A stretch of DNA of 47,506 nt from Rhodothermaceae bacterium bin80. Lineage in GTDB: Bacteria > Bacteroidota > Rhodothermia > Rhodothermales > Bin80. Position 1 is the stretch's first letter. Every line of letters starts with the position of its first letter. Positions 24,932 through 33,758 of this stretch are shown piece after piece. The stretch spans positions 1 to 47,506 of the forward strand of contig MPNB01000020.1 of the NCBI GenBank assembly GCA_002238805.1, in the 5' to 3' direction. Below the pieces are notes generated by a model. That model was not told the DNA's origin, did not search any database, and was given only the letters and a program-made list of their open reading frames with translations. A program made the translations under genes and the position numbers.

Positions 24932-25399
24932 TCATTCTGACTGATCGTTGATCATCTCGACAAGCTTGCCAATAAGATCATTGGGCACGGGCAGTGTGAG
25001 GTGATACTGAACGATCTTCCATGTGTCCTCTTCAAGGATCAAAGTTCCTGTTCCACGAACATCCCCGAACTTTTCATTGTAGAGAATCTCGTCAAACCAG
25101 GCAGTCTGATCGTCCGGGGCTACGTAAACGTAACGGTTTTTAGCCACATAGGTCCAGCCGCGGCCCGCGTTGAAATGGGGCCTGGCATAATCCTGGAACT
25201 CAGCTTTGGTCCAGCGCTCGGTTATGTCCGTTCCCAGAAAAATGCTTTCTTCAGCGAGATGACCAAAGTATCGGTCGTAATCGGCTTCGGAAGCAGCAAG
25301 ATGAAAATCGTCAAGCACAGCCTCAATTTGAGATTGCGCTTGTACCCCTGAGGTTATGGCCAAACCAGCTAGAATGAGAAAAATGTGAGGTCGAGTCAT
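24932..25399 (-). CDS. Secreted SnoaL/NTF2-like protein
   Basis: The 155-residue protein begins with a signal peptide (cleavage near GVQAQ, about 22). The mature part has the SnoaL_3/DUF4440-like order: a helix with VLDDFHLAASEADYDRYFGHL, then SIFLGTDITERWTKAEF, FNAGRGWTY and a strand end DTWKIVQYHLTLP. Members bind or turn over small molecules in a cone-shaped pocket, but no catalytic residue can be assigned. Its start overlaps the GMC gene stop by 4 bp, making it the last gene of the ten-gene operon, probably an accessory in the periplasm. Confidence 0.8.
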   Translation of the reverse strand: MTRPHIFLILAGLAITSGVQAQSQIEAVLDDFHLAASEADYDRYFGHLAEESIFLGTDITERWTKAEFQDYARPHFNAGRGWTYVAKNRYVYVAPDDQTAWFDEILYNEKFGDVRGTGTLILEEDTWKIVQYHLTLPVPNDLIGKLVEMINDQSE

Positions 25400-26871
25400 G
25401 GCAATTGATCTGTCATATTATCAGCGACCCGAAGTGCCTGGGCCGCAATTGTGAGTGCCGGGTTCATGGCCCCGGAGGATGAAAAAAAAGACGCGTCAAC
25501 GACGCGAAGATTTTTGAGTTCATGCATACGGCAATAGGGGTCAAGCACGCTGTCAACTGCATCCTTGCCCATGCGTAATGTGCCGCACTGATGTGAATTG
25601 GTTTCAATGCCCATTTCCTGACTAAACAGGATTGGATATCCCGCGCGGCGCAGCATGCTGCGTGCCTTGCTTAACAGACGCCGATGCGCAGTTAGATTAT
25701 TTGGCTTCCAGTGGATCTGTATCCTCCCACTGGATGAAAGTGTGACGCGGTTGTCGGGATCGGGTAAATCCTCACTCATTACCCACCATTCAATGCTTCT
25801 GTTTGCTAGATATTTCAGCCACGGGAGAGGCAACCGGGGGCGCGCGGACTTCAACATGGATCCTTGCACTTTACCAATCATCTGCAGGTTTCCCATTGGC
25901 CAAGGCCACGACGGTTCTCCAAGATACCAATCATTGATTGATAGTGTTTTCTGGAAGGTGGTTGCATTAGGCTCCCATGGGCGTACAGCAATAAGTGCAC
26001 TGTTGTTGTGCACCATGTAGTTGCGGCCAATCAATCTTGATTTGTTTGGTATTCCTCCGGAGCGGAGCAACAATGCAGCGGAGTTAACGGCACCACAACT
26101 GAGTACATAGGTACCCGCTCTCACGATTACCTGCTCACCCTCCCGTTCCAGTTCAAGCGAATCGACCGATCCGTTACGTACCACGATGCGGCGCGCTGTC
26201 GAATTTGTCCACAAAGTTACGTTTGGGTGGTTGATCGCAGGACGCACGACGCATATTTCAGCATCATGCTTTGCGTGAACTCTACACGGGAAACCATCAC
26301 AAGTATGGCAACGGAGGCATTGCCCGCCAAGATCAATTCCCAGGGGTAAATGGAAGGGATTTAGCCCCTGTTTGTGCAGGGAAGTGGCTAGACGGGCAAT
26401 CTGAGGCTCGTGTGGAACGGCCTTGTGAGGGTAATCTGCAGTACGTGAGGGATCGGTAGGGTCTTCGCCGGCATTCCCGCGCACACCATACAATATTTCT
26501 GCACGGCAGTAATAGGGTTCCAGTTCGTCATATGTAATTGGCCAGCTCGGACTCGTTCCCCTCTCATGCTCAAGCGCTCCAAAATCTTCTTTCCGGAATC
26601 GGGGCAGGGCGGCACCATAAACCTTGGAGTTGCCACCCACGCAATAATGCACTCCGGGCTTGAAGGGGCGACCATTGGCAGCTTCCCAGGTTTCGTCCGG
26701 TTTGTAACGGTTGTCACCAAAGACAGCTTCAGGAACCCAGTTCTGTGCTTCCTGTGGCAAAAAATCTCCACGCTCAATCAAGAGGATGCGGGCACCAGTA
26801 TTGCGCAGTCCCCAGGCCAGCGTACCCCCGCCAATTCCAGTGCCTACTATGACAATATCAGCAGTGATCAT
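25396..26871 (-). CDS. GMC-type FAD oxidoreductase with a cysteine cluster
   Basis: The 491-residue flavoenzyme has an N-terminal FAD motif VGTGIGGGTL (9-18) and the GMC signature CVGGNSKVYG (77-86). The C-terminal catalytic block has NSHQCGTLRMG followed by NLRVVDASFFSSSGAMNP. A cluster with C-x2-C-x2-C-x4-C (Cys185, 188, 191, 196, GGQCLRCHTCDGFPC) is notable and could hold a metal or Fe-S centre. GMC enzymes oxidise alcohols, sugars or cholines. No secretion signal is clear, so it is probably cytosolic. It overlaps the upstream permease gene and the downstream SnoaL gene by 4 bp each. Confidence 0.87.
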   Translation of the reverse strand: MITADIVIVGTGIGGGTLAWGLRNTGARILLIERGDFLPQEAQNWVPEAVFGDNRYKPDETWEAANGRPFKPGVHYCVGGNSKVYGAALPRFRKEDFGALEHERGTSPSWPITYDELEPYYCRAEILYGVRGNAGEDPTDPSRTADYPHKAVPHEPQIARLATSLHKQGLNPFHLPLGIDLGGQCLRCHTCDGFPCRVHAKHDAEICVVRPAINHPNVTLWTNSTARRIVVRNGSVDSLELEREGEQVIVRAGTYVLSCGAVNSAALLLRSGGIPNKSRLIGRNYMVHNNSALIAVRPWEPNATTFQKTLSINDWYLGEPSWPWPMGNLQMIGKVQGSMLKSARPRLPLPWLKYLANRSIEWWVMSEDLPDPDNRVTLSSSGRIQIHWKPNNLTAHRRLLSKARSMLRRAGYPILFSQEMGIETNSHQCGTLRMGKDAVDSVLDPYCRMHELKNLRVVDASFFSSSGAMNPALTIAAQALRVADNMTDQLP

Positions 26872-27683
26872 GCTTTTACCGCACCGGATACCAGTCCTCT
26901 TACAAAGAACTTACCTAGTCCGATGTAAACCAGAGCTGTGGGCAGGGCCGCTATGACTGCGCCAGCCATAACCACGTTCCAGTCCACAGAGAAGGATCCA
27001 GAAAGATTGTTGAGCGCAATGGTAACTGGTTGGGCCTGCGGGTTCGGAACCACCGTAATTCCAAAGAGAAAGTCGTTCCAGATGTTGGTGAACTGGAAGA
27101 TAAGTGTGACCGCGAAAGCGGGCAGGGACAATGGTAGCATAACACGCCAGAAGGTCTCAATCATACCGGCACCGTCCACTGTTGCAGCCTCAACTAGAGA
27201 GCCCGGAATATTGACGTAAAAATTACGAAAGATGAGTGTAGTTACGGAGATACCGTACACTACGTGTGTCAGCACCAGTCCCGGAAGCGTACCGTAAACG
27301 TTAATCCACTGCAGGAAGCGCACCAAGGGCAGCAGAATAGCCTGATAGGGGATAAAGAAGCCGAACAGGAGCAGAGCAAATAAAACCTCTGAACCGCGAA
27401 AACGCCATTTCGAAAAAACATAACCGTTCAGTGCACCGATGATAGAGGATAAGAGTGCTGCGGGAATGACCATCACGAGGCTATTGCGCAGGTTGGGAGA
27501 AAGCATTGCCCAAGCCTCTGTAAAGCCTCCCAGTGAGGCGCGGCCAGGTAATTGCCACATCGTGGCCAGGCTCACGCTGGATGCATCTTTGAATCCATTG
27601 GTGACCATCACGTAAACGGGCAGCGCGTACAGAATGAGCGCGAGTCCCAGAATGAACCACAGAATGCCGCGTCTCATACTCAT
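26868..27683 (-). CDS. ABC sugar-type permease (MalG/UgpE-like)
   Basis: The 271-residue inner-membrane protein has six predicted helices and the cytoplasmic EAA loop EAATVDGAGMIETFWRVMLP, here seen as EAATVDGAG (165-173), which docks the ATPase. It is the second permease of a CUT1-type importer, which usually takes up oligosaccharides, polyols or glycerol phosphate esters. It overlaps the other permease by 4 bp. The cluster has no ATPase gene, so a shared MsmK/UgpC-type ATPase from elsewhere must energise it. Confidence 0.92.
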   Translation of the reverse strand: MSMRRGILWFILGLALILYALPVYVMVTNGFKDASSVSLATMWQLPGRASLGGFTEAWAMLSPNLRNSLVMVIPAALLSSIIGALNGYVFSKWRFRGSEVLFALLLFGFFIPYQAILLPLVRFLQWINVYGTLPGLVLTHVVYGISVTTLIFRNFYVNIPGSLVEAATVDGAGMIETFWRVMLPLSLPAFAVTLIFQFTNIWNDFLFGITVVPNPQAQPVTIALNNLSGSFSVDWNVVMAGAVIAALPTALVYIGLGKFFVRGLVSGAVKA

Positions 27684-28672
27684 GTTTCACGGCTTCTGAA
27701 TGTGTGCATGAGGTAAGGCACAATGACTAGGCATGATGCGACCAACATGACGACGGAAGCGGTAGCTCCAAGGTTGTATCGGGCGGCCTTGAACATCATT
27801 TCAAACACGAAAATCGCAGGGACGTCCGTCGCAAAGCCCGGTCCAACCCCAGACATGGCAAAAACCAGGTCAAAGATTTTTAGCGAAACATGCAGCAGAA
27901 TGATAGCTGTCGAAATCGTGATTGGAGTAAGCATAGGAATGATCACAGATCTGTACATCCTGAATTCTCCTGCGCCGTCGATACGTGCAGCGTCCCGCAC
28001 CTGTCTGCTAATACTTCCAAGCCCTCCTAAGTACATGGCCATCACAAATCCAGATAATTGCCAGGTTGCAGCAATAGCCACAGGGATGAGTGCTATCGGA
28101 ATCCCCCACTCGATCTGAAACGTCATCCCGCTAGGCCAGACATGGGCCAGAACTTGGTTGACAGAAAGGACCACTTCGGGATCAGTTGTCCAGCCAGGAG
28201 ACAGTGGATCCATCCCCGCTGCTTCCAGGACCTGATTGATCCCCAGTATGTCAAAGAAAAGGTTTATGCCGGTTTCTGGATTAAAAATCCACCGCCAGAC
28301 GACCCCTGTAACGATAAATGAGAGTGCATACGGGAACAGGAACGCACTTCGGAAGAAGCCTCGACCGGCGATCTGCCGGTCCAGTAGGATTGCAAGCCCA
28401 AGTCCAATGCCGATGGCAAGTCCTATGAAGAGTACAGTGAATACGAGGGTATTTCTAAGGTCTGCCTGGAAGCGCGGCATGGCCAGCATGTCTGTGTAGG
28501 TTTGCCACAACGGTTCACGCAGGGACAAATCAACAGCAAGCGTTCGCCAATTTGTAAGCGAAAAAAAGAAGCTCGTCCCAATGAATCCGTAGACAAAGAT
28601 GGCCGTCAACAGGAGGGATGGCAGGAGGATGAGCAATCCTTTATTACGGACCAGCCAATGCGGGTTGACCAT
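27680..28672 (-). CDS. ABC sugar-type permease (MalF/UgpA-like)
   Basis: The 330-residue protein has a first helix at about 13-33, further helices beyond 78 and an EAA-like loop RDAARIDGAGEFRMYR near residues 222-237. It is the larger partner of the CUT1 permease pair. It starts 3 bp after the solute-binding-protein stop codon and overlaps the second permease by 4 bp. An insert between helices 2 and 3 (MDPLSPGWTTDPE and neighbours) is longer than in compact CUT1 permeases and probably faces the periplasm, where MalF-like proteins touch the binding protein. Confidence 0.92.
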   Translation of the reverse strand: MVNPHWLVRNKGLLILLPSLLLTAIFVYGFIGTSFFFSLTNWRTLAVDLSLREPLWQTYTDMLAMPRFQADLRNTLVFTVLFIGLAIGIGLGLAILLDRQIAGRGFFRSAFLFPYALSFIVTGVVWRWIFNPETGINLFFDILGINQVLEAAGMDPLSPGWTTDPEVVLSVNQVLAHVWPSGMTFQIEWGIPIALIPVAIAATWQLSGFVMAMYLGGLGSISRQVRDAARIDGAGEFRMYRSVIIPMLTPITISTAIILLHVSLKIFDLVFAMSGVGPGFATDVPAIFVFEMMFKAARYNLGATASVVMLVASCLVIVPYLMHTFRSRET

Positions 28673-28675
28673 GCT

Positions 28676-29935
28676 CTATTGACCAAAGCCTGCTGCATGT
28701 GCCTCACGGGCCAGGGATTCAGCAAAGGCCTGATGGTCACGCCGCACAACAAAATTTGTCAGCGCATCATTAAGCGCTTGCTGAAAACCCGGAGGTGCGG
28801 CTGAACCATGGATAACCGTAGGCACAGCTACCCCTTCGGCATACTTATCCATTGACCACTGAAGGTAGGGGCCAAACCGGGAACGATCGCAATCGGTTCG
28901 TGCACAAATGGATCCCTTTAGCAGATTAAAGTCCTCTTGAACGACGCGATCCCCCATGATCCGCAGCATGTCAAGAGTTTCTGTGGGGTTTGGGGCGTTT
29001 TTGGCCAGGGTAAATCCGTCAGTAACCAACAAGAATGTTCCATCACTCCCAGGATGGGCAACCCAACCAAAGTCAACATTTTCCTCCAGACCATTCTGGA
29101 TTAATTCACCATAAACCCAGTCTCCCATGGAGTAAAAGGCACAATCGCCGTCGCCCAGTTTTTTAGCTGCCTGATCCCATGAGAGGGCTGCATGGTCCTT
29201 ATTCTGGTGATCAAGCAATCGACCATAGTTCTCTATGGCCTGCATCACGTCTGCGTCTGTGAAACTGGTGGTTCCATCCCAAAGCCCTAGATACCGTTCG
29301 GGGCCGATAGTCCCCACAAGTGTATTCTCGAACATGATACCTGTTGCCCAGATACCAGTATCCCCCATGCACATGGCCGGAATGTTAGCGAGTTGGAGTG
29401 ATTCTGCGATACCAAGTAGCTCATCAAGGCTGAGCGAGTCTTCGATAACAATCCCATGTTCTGCGAGTAATGGCTTATTGTACCAAAGGGTATTGCTGCG
29501 ATGGAGATTCAGGACGACCAGATAGGGTTCACCATCCCGGCTAATCATATCTACAAGGGACGGTGAGAACAATTCGTACCAACCTTCAGCATCGTAAAGA
29601 TCCTTTAGTGATGCGACATAGTCAGGTGTAACGTAATATTCCATCAATTCGGATCCGTGGTGGGTTTGCCAGCTGTCTGGGGGATTTCCGCCCAGGAGTC
29701 TGGTTTGAAGTATTGGCCGGGCAGCTGAGCCTCCACCACCAGCAACTGAAGCGTTGATCAGGTCAACTTCGGGGTATGTTGCTCTGTAGGCGTCGAGTAC
29801 AGTTTCCAGCGCGGCGGCTTCACTGCCGGAGGTCCACCATGTGAAGATCTCCACTTGTTTGTCTGTATCGGTCTGGTCATCGGTACCTTGGCAAGCGGCC
29901 AGGAGCAGTATGGGCAGGAATCTGTAGATACGCAT
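28676..29935 (-). CDS. ABC-type solute-binding lipoprotein (family 1)
   Basis: I start the protein at the ATG at 29935 (419 residues), which gives MRIYRFLPILLLAAC, a standard lipoprotein signal with Cys15. An ATG seven codons further upstream (29956) would overlap the aldehyde dehydrogenase gene. The mature part matches family 1 extracellular binding proteins: FTWWTSGSEAAAL, then ARPILQTRLLGGNPPDSW near the start, and GDWVYGELIQNG and FGWVAHPGSDGTF in the second lobe. Family 1 binds oligosaccharides and polyols. It has many tryptophans, as expected for a sugar site. It precedes the two permease genes. Confidence 0.92.
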   Translation of the reverse strand: MRIYRFLPILLLAACQGTDDQTDTDKQVEIFTWWTSGSEAAALETVLDAYRATYPEVDLINASVAGGGGSAARPILQTRLLGGNPPDSWQTHHGSELMEYYVTPDYVASLKDLYDAEGWYELFSPSLVDMISRDGEPYLVVLNLHRSNTLWYNKPLLAEHGIVIEDSLSLDELLGIAESLQLANIPAMCMGDTGIWATGIMFENTLVGTIGPERYLGLWDGTTSFTDADVMQAIENYGRLLDHQNKDHAALSWDQAAKKLGDGDCAFYSMGDWVYGELIQNGLEENVDFGWVAHPGSDGTFLLVTDGFTLAKNAPNPTETLDMLRIMGDRVVQEDFNLLKGSICARTDCDRSRFGPYLQWSMDKYAEGVAVPTVIHGSAAPPGFQQALNDALTNFVVRRDHQAFAESLAREAHAAGFGQ

Positions 29936-29946
29936 TGCAAAAAGTT

Positions 29947-31401
29947 TTATAGCCACGAGCCTATACGATTGCCTATATGGAGTTGAACGGTTTTGAGCTC
30001 TGTAAATTCGTCAGTGGAAAACCGTCCTAATTCACGTCCCAGACCACTGTCCCTGTAGCCACCAAAGGGAAGCTCGGGATGCCCATCCATGAAACAGTTA
30101 ATCCATATGGTGCCTGCGCGGATTTTGCGGCTGACCTCGAAGGCGGTATCAACATTGGAGGTCCATAAGCCGGCACTGAGTCCATAGAGGGTATCGTTGG
30201 CGATCTGGATAGCTTCCTCTTTTGTTCTGAAAGTCAAGATCGACAGTACGGGTCCAAATATTTCTTCTCGTGCGATAGCCATTTCTGGAATCACTCCGTC
30301 AAACACGGTAGGCTCAAAAAATCGTCCGGTGGGCGTTGGGATCTTATGCCCACCGAGCCGCAGTCGTGCACCGCAGTCTGTGCCGTTACTTACATAGCTT
30401 GAGATCTTCTCCAGTTGCGGGATATTGATGATGGCCCCAACCTTGGTAGCGGGGTCAAGCGGGTCGCCAACGGGTACAGTACGTGCCAACTCAAGCACAC
30501 GTTCGGTGAATTCTTGGGCAATTCTCTCTTCCAGAAGAAGCCGGCTGCCGCTATTGCAACACTCCCCCATATTGAAGTAGACTCCAAACACGACTGGATC
30601 CAGTGCAGCATCTAAATCTGCGTCCGCAAATATGATATGTGGGTTTTTACCTCCGAGCTCGAGAGAGCAGCGTTTTAGATTCTTGCCTGCAGCAGCAGCC
30701 ACCCGGCGTCCTACGGCGGTTGAGCCCGTGAATGAGAGTACATCAATATCAGGGTGTTCGGACAGTCGACTTCCAACCGACGTACCCAGACCGGTTACAA
30801 CGTTGATCACCCCTTCCGGCACGCCGGCTTCATGAGCCAATGAGGCTAATTGCAGCGTAGTGCCCGGTGTTAGTTCGCTAGGTTTAATTACGGCGGTACA
30901 GCCGACAGACAGCGCAAATGGCAATTTCTGGCTGATGATGAGCAGCGGAAAATTCCATGGTGTGATCATGCCCACTACCCCCGCAGGTTCGCGCAGCACC
31001 AGTCCGAGTTTGTTTTCGCCAAGGCTGTTGTAAGCTTCACCGCAGGTGTGACGGGCGAGCGTCGCCGCATAGCGCCACAGGTCGACTGCGGCATCCATTT
31101 CTGCTTTAGCCTGCGTAATAGGCTTTCCGCTCTCGAGCGTTTCCAGTCTAGCCAGATCATCGTTGTGTGCATCGATCAGGTCTGCAGTTGCATTCAGCAC
31201 GCTAGCACGTTCCTGTCCAGACATTCGAGGCCATGGTCCGGTATCGAAGGCGGTGCGTGCAGTCTGCACCGCCTTATTGATGTCGGAGGCGGTCCCGAGT
31301 GCATAGTCTCCGACGGTAGTATCGTGTGCAGGGCTCACGGTTGTAAAACGATCCCTGATCTCTGAGCGAACGTTTTTGCCTCCTATCCAGTGATGTACCA
31401 T
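29947..31401 (-). CDS. NAD(P)-dependent aldehyde dehydrogenase (betaine-aldehyde type)
   Basis: The 484-residue enzyme oxidises an aldehyde to the acid. PWN (148-150), KPSE (173-176), the catalytic Glu248 in SLELGGKNP and the nucleophile Cys282 in GECCNSGSR are present. The overall pattern is closest to the BetB/5-carboxymethyl-2-hydroxymuconate group, which handles small polar aldehydes. Its start overlaps the GMC (choline-dehydrogenase-like) stop by one base, so the pair most likely catalyses alcohol to aldehyde to acid in sequence. The actual aldehyde need not be betaine aldehyde. Confidence 0.93.
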   Translation of the reverse strand: MVHHWIGGKNVRSEIRDRFTTVSPAHDTTVGDYALGTASDINKAVQTARTAFDTGPWPRMSGQERASVLNATADLIDAHNDDLARLETLESGKPITQAKAEMDAAVDLWRYAATLARHTCGEAYNSLGENKLGLVLREPAGVVGMITPWNFPLLIISQKLPFALSVGCTAVIKPSELTPGTTLQLASLAHEAGVPEGVINVVTGLGTSVGSRLSEHPDIDVLSFTGSTAVGRRVAAAAGKNLKRCSLELGGKNPHIIFADADLDAALDPVVFGVYFNMGECCNSGSRLLLEERIAQEFTERVLELARTVPVGDPLDPATKVGAIINIPQLEKISSYVSNGTDCGARLRLGGHKIPTPTGRFFEPTVFDGVIPEMAIAREEIFGPVLSILTFRTKEEAIQIANDTLYGLSAGLWTSNVDTAFEVSRKIRAGTIWINCFMDGHPELPFGGYRDSGLGRELGRFSTDEFTELKTVQLHIGNRIGSWL

Positions 31402-32990
31402 CAGGCTTGTTCTCTGACCATGGCAACTCCTTTTTCACCAATCATAATGGAAGTTGCCTGTGTGTTGCCGCTGATTAGGCGGGGCATTATGGATGCGTCA
31501 ATCACGCGAAGAGCATCAATACCTCGTACGCGAAGCTGTGTGTCTACTACAGCCTCGTCGTCAGTTCCCATCTTACAGGATCCCACAGGATGGTAATCAT
31601 TTTTTGCCCATTTTCGGATATAGGTCCCAATTTCTTCCTCGCTCTGTGTTTCTGGTCCAGGCAGGATCTCCTTAGCAATGTACGGGCGGAAAGAAGGCGC
31701 AGCCAATATGTGCCGCCCCCATTTGAAACCTTCCATGGATACCTTAAGATCGTATGGATCATCCAGGAAATTTGGATCAATCGCGGGATCATCAAATGGA
31801 TCACTGCTGCGCAGTGTTACAGAGCCAATGCTGCGTGGGCGTAGGTTACAGGTATTGATGGTTAAACCGTGACCTTTGATGGTCATACGACCATGGTCCA
31901 CTACGTATGCGGGCAGACAGTGAATCTGTATATCAGGGGATCGAACTTCGGGCGAGCTTTTGAGAAAACAACCGGCTTCACACACAGAGGCGGTTACCGG
32001 TCCAGTCTTGTACAGCAGATACTGAATACCATGCAGGAGTGCTCTATTCCAGCGGTCGTGTCCGTTATAGCTGATGGGTTTACTGGAAGATGCAGCCAGA
32101 TACACGTCCATATGATCCTGGAAATTTTTGCCAACGCCCGGCAGGTCGTGTTGTACGGCAATTCCAAGGGCTTTTAATTCATCTGCGGGCCCGACACCTG
32201 AAAGCAGCAGGAGCTTTGGAGAATTGATCGCTCCGCCGCTGAGTACAATCTCTCGTTCCGCATGAGCCTGGACGCGTTTGCCGTTCTGGACGTACTCAAT
32301 TCCGGTTGCCCGACCACTTTTAAGAAGCACGCTTGTCGCAACCGCCCGGGTTTGAATTGTAAGATTGGGTTTGGGCGGGCGCAGAAACGCGGTTGCCGTG
32401 CTTTCCCGGCGCACATTGCGTTGGGTGACCTGGTAATAGCTCACTCCTGACTGGTGGGCACCGTTCAAGTCGGGGTTATAGGGGATGCCAACCTCCTGTG
32501 CTGATCTGACGAACGCGCGTGTCAGTAGATTTGACTGGACCTGATCTGCGACATTTAATGGACCACCTTGTCCATGGTAGTCGTCCACAAAACGCTCGTT
32601 GTTTTCGGACTTCTTAAAATATGGAAGTACATCTGTATAACCCCAGCCATCGCAGCCCAGTCCACGCCATTCTTCGTAGTCCAGGCGATGTCCTCGGATG
32701 TAGATCATGGCGTTAATGGACGTACTGCCCCCTAGTGTACGTCCTTGGGGGTAGTGCATTTCGCGGTCGTTCAGACGCTTCTGGGGTACGGTTTTGAAGC
32801 ACCAGTTCACATTTTTACCTGTGAGTTTGGCAAAGCCTGCCGGCATGTGGATGAGTGGAGACCGATCGGGTGGTCCGGCTTCAAGCAGCAGTACCCGGGT
32901 ATGTCGATCTTCGGCGAGACGGTGAGCTATAACACATCCTGCTGCTCCTGCCCCCACAATCACATAATCGAACGAATTCTGGTGTGGCAT
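31401..32990 (-). CDS. Choline-dehydrogenase-like GMC oxidoreductase
   Basis: I place the start at the ATG at 32990 (529 residues), 5 bp after the enoyl-CoA hydratase stop; the longer open frame (from 33113) would add an unrelated N-terminal tail overlapping that gene. FAD motif VGAGAAGCV (12-20), the GMC signature around PQGRTLGGSTSINAM, and the catalytic histidine in DYHPVGSCKMG with a later asparagine (SGNTQATS) are intact. The closest well-known relatives are choline dehydrogenase (BetA) and glucose-type alcohol dehydrogenases of Proteobacteria. It probably oxidises the primary alcohol of the operon's substrate. Confidence 0.92.
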   Translation of the reverse strand: MPHQNSFDYVIVGAGAAGCVIAHRLAEDRHTRVLLLEAGPPDRSPLIHMPAGFAKLTGKNVNWCFKTVPQKRLNDREMHYPQGRTLGGSTSINAMIYIRGHRLDYEEWRGLGCDGWGYTDVLPYFKKSENNERFVDDYHGQGGPLNVADQVQSNLLTRAFVRSAQEVGIPYNPDLNGAHQSGVSYYQVTQRNVRRESTATAFLRPPKPNLTIQTRAVATSVLLKSGRATGIEYVQNGKRVQAHAEREIVLSGGAINSPKLLLLSGVGPADELKALGIAVQHDLPGVGKNFQDHMDVYLAASSSKPISYNGHDRWNRALLHGIQYLLYKTGPVTASVCEAGCFLKSSPEVRSPDIQIHCLPAYVVDHGRMTIKGHGLTINTCNLRPRSIGSVTLRSSDPFDDPAIDPNFLDDPYDLKVSMEGFKWGRHILAAPSFRPYIAKEILPGPETQSEEEIGTYIRKWAKNDYHPVGSCKMGTDDEAVVDTQLRVRGIDALRVIDASIMPRLISGNTQATSIMIGEKGVAMVREQA

Positions 32991-32994
32991 GGCG

Positions 32995-33753
32995 TTAGGT
33001 TCCCTTATAGTCAGGCTTTCGCCGTTCAGAGAAGCTTTGCACACCTTCTTGACCATCGTCTGTGTATGCGCTGAGTGCGCCTGCAATGGATTCAAGATGT
33101 GCACAGTCGGCATTCAAAATTTGTTTGGATATCTGTACAGCTATGGGAGCATTGTTGGAGATAGTTGCTATCAGCTTACTTGCTGCATGGGGTAATTGAT
33201 CGGGTGAGCACACTTTGGTCACAAGTCCCCAAGCGAGGGCAGTCTGTGCATCGATAGGATTACCGGTCAGGATCATCATTTTGGCGCGGGCAATTCCGAT
33301 TATTTTTGATAATCGGGCAGTCCCACCCCAACCAGGGACGGCTGCGATTTTAACCTCAGGCATTGCAAAAGAGGCCGTGCTTGCAGCGATTCGAATATCG
33401 CATGCAAGAGCAAGTTCAAGCCCGCCGCCGAACGCATATCCGTTCATAAGAGCAATTACGGGTTGACGCAGGTTTGCCAGACGCGAAAAAATTCGTTGAC
33501 CCTTGGGAATCCATTCGTTCCACATACCGAGAGCATCCAGTGCGCCCCATGCTTTGATGTCAGCGCCCGCGCAGAATGCTTTGTCTCCTGCCCCTGAAAG
33601 CGTCACGACCCGAATCTCCCTGTTGGATTCAAGAGTAGTCAGGTGGGCATCCAGAGTTTCCAGCATTGAAGGATTAATGGCATTACGTTTTTCTGGGCGA
33701 TCAAGCGTTAGCTTTGCCACAGGTTCACAAACTTCAAGATGGACGTTACTCAT
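32995..33753 (-). CDS. Enoyl-CoA hydratase/isomerase family protein
   Basis: The 252-residue crotonase-fold protein has AFCAGADIKAW (61-71), FGGGLELALACDIR (102-115) forming the oxyanion holes and GWGGTARLSK (136-145). It would act on an unsaturated acyl-CoA, adding water or shifting a double bond; carnitinyl-CoA dehydratase (CaiD) is among its relatives. It is 5 bp downstream of the CoA-transferase gene, so its substrate is likely the thioester made by that enzyme. The exact reaction cannot be fixed from sequence alone. Confidence 0.9.
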   Translation of the reverse strand: MSNVHLEVCEPVAKLTLDRPEKRNAINPSMLETLDAHLTTLESNREIRVVTLSGAGDKAFCAGADIKAWGALDALGMWNEWIPKGQRIFSRLANLRQPVIALMNGYAFGGGLELALACDIRIAASTASFAMPEVKIAAVPGWGGTARLSKIIGIARAKMMILTGNPIDAQTALAWGLVTKVCSPDQLPHAASKLIATISNNAPIAVQISKQILNADCAHLESIAGALSAYTDDGQEGVQSFSERRKPDYKGT

Positions 33754-33758
33754 TGTAC

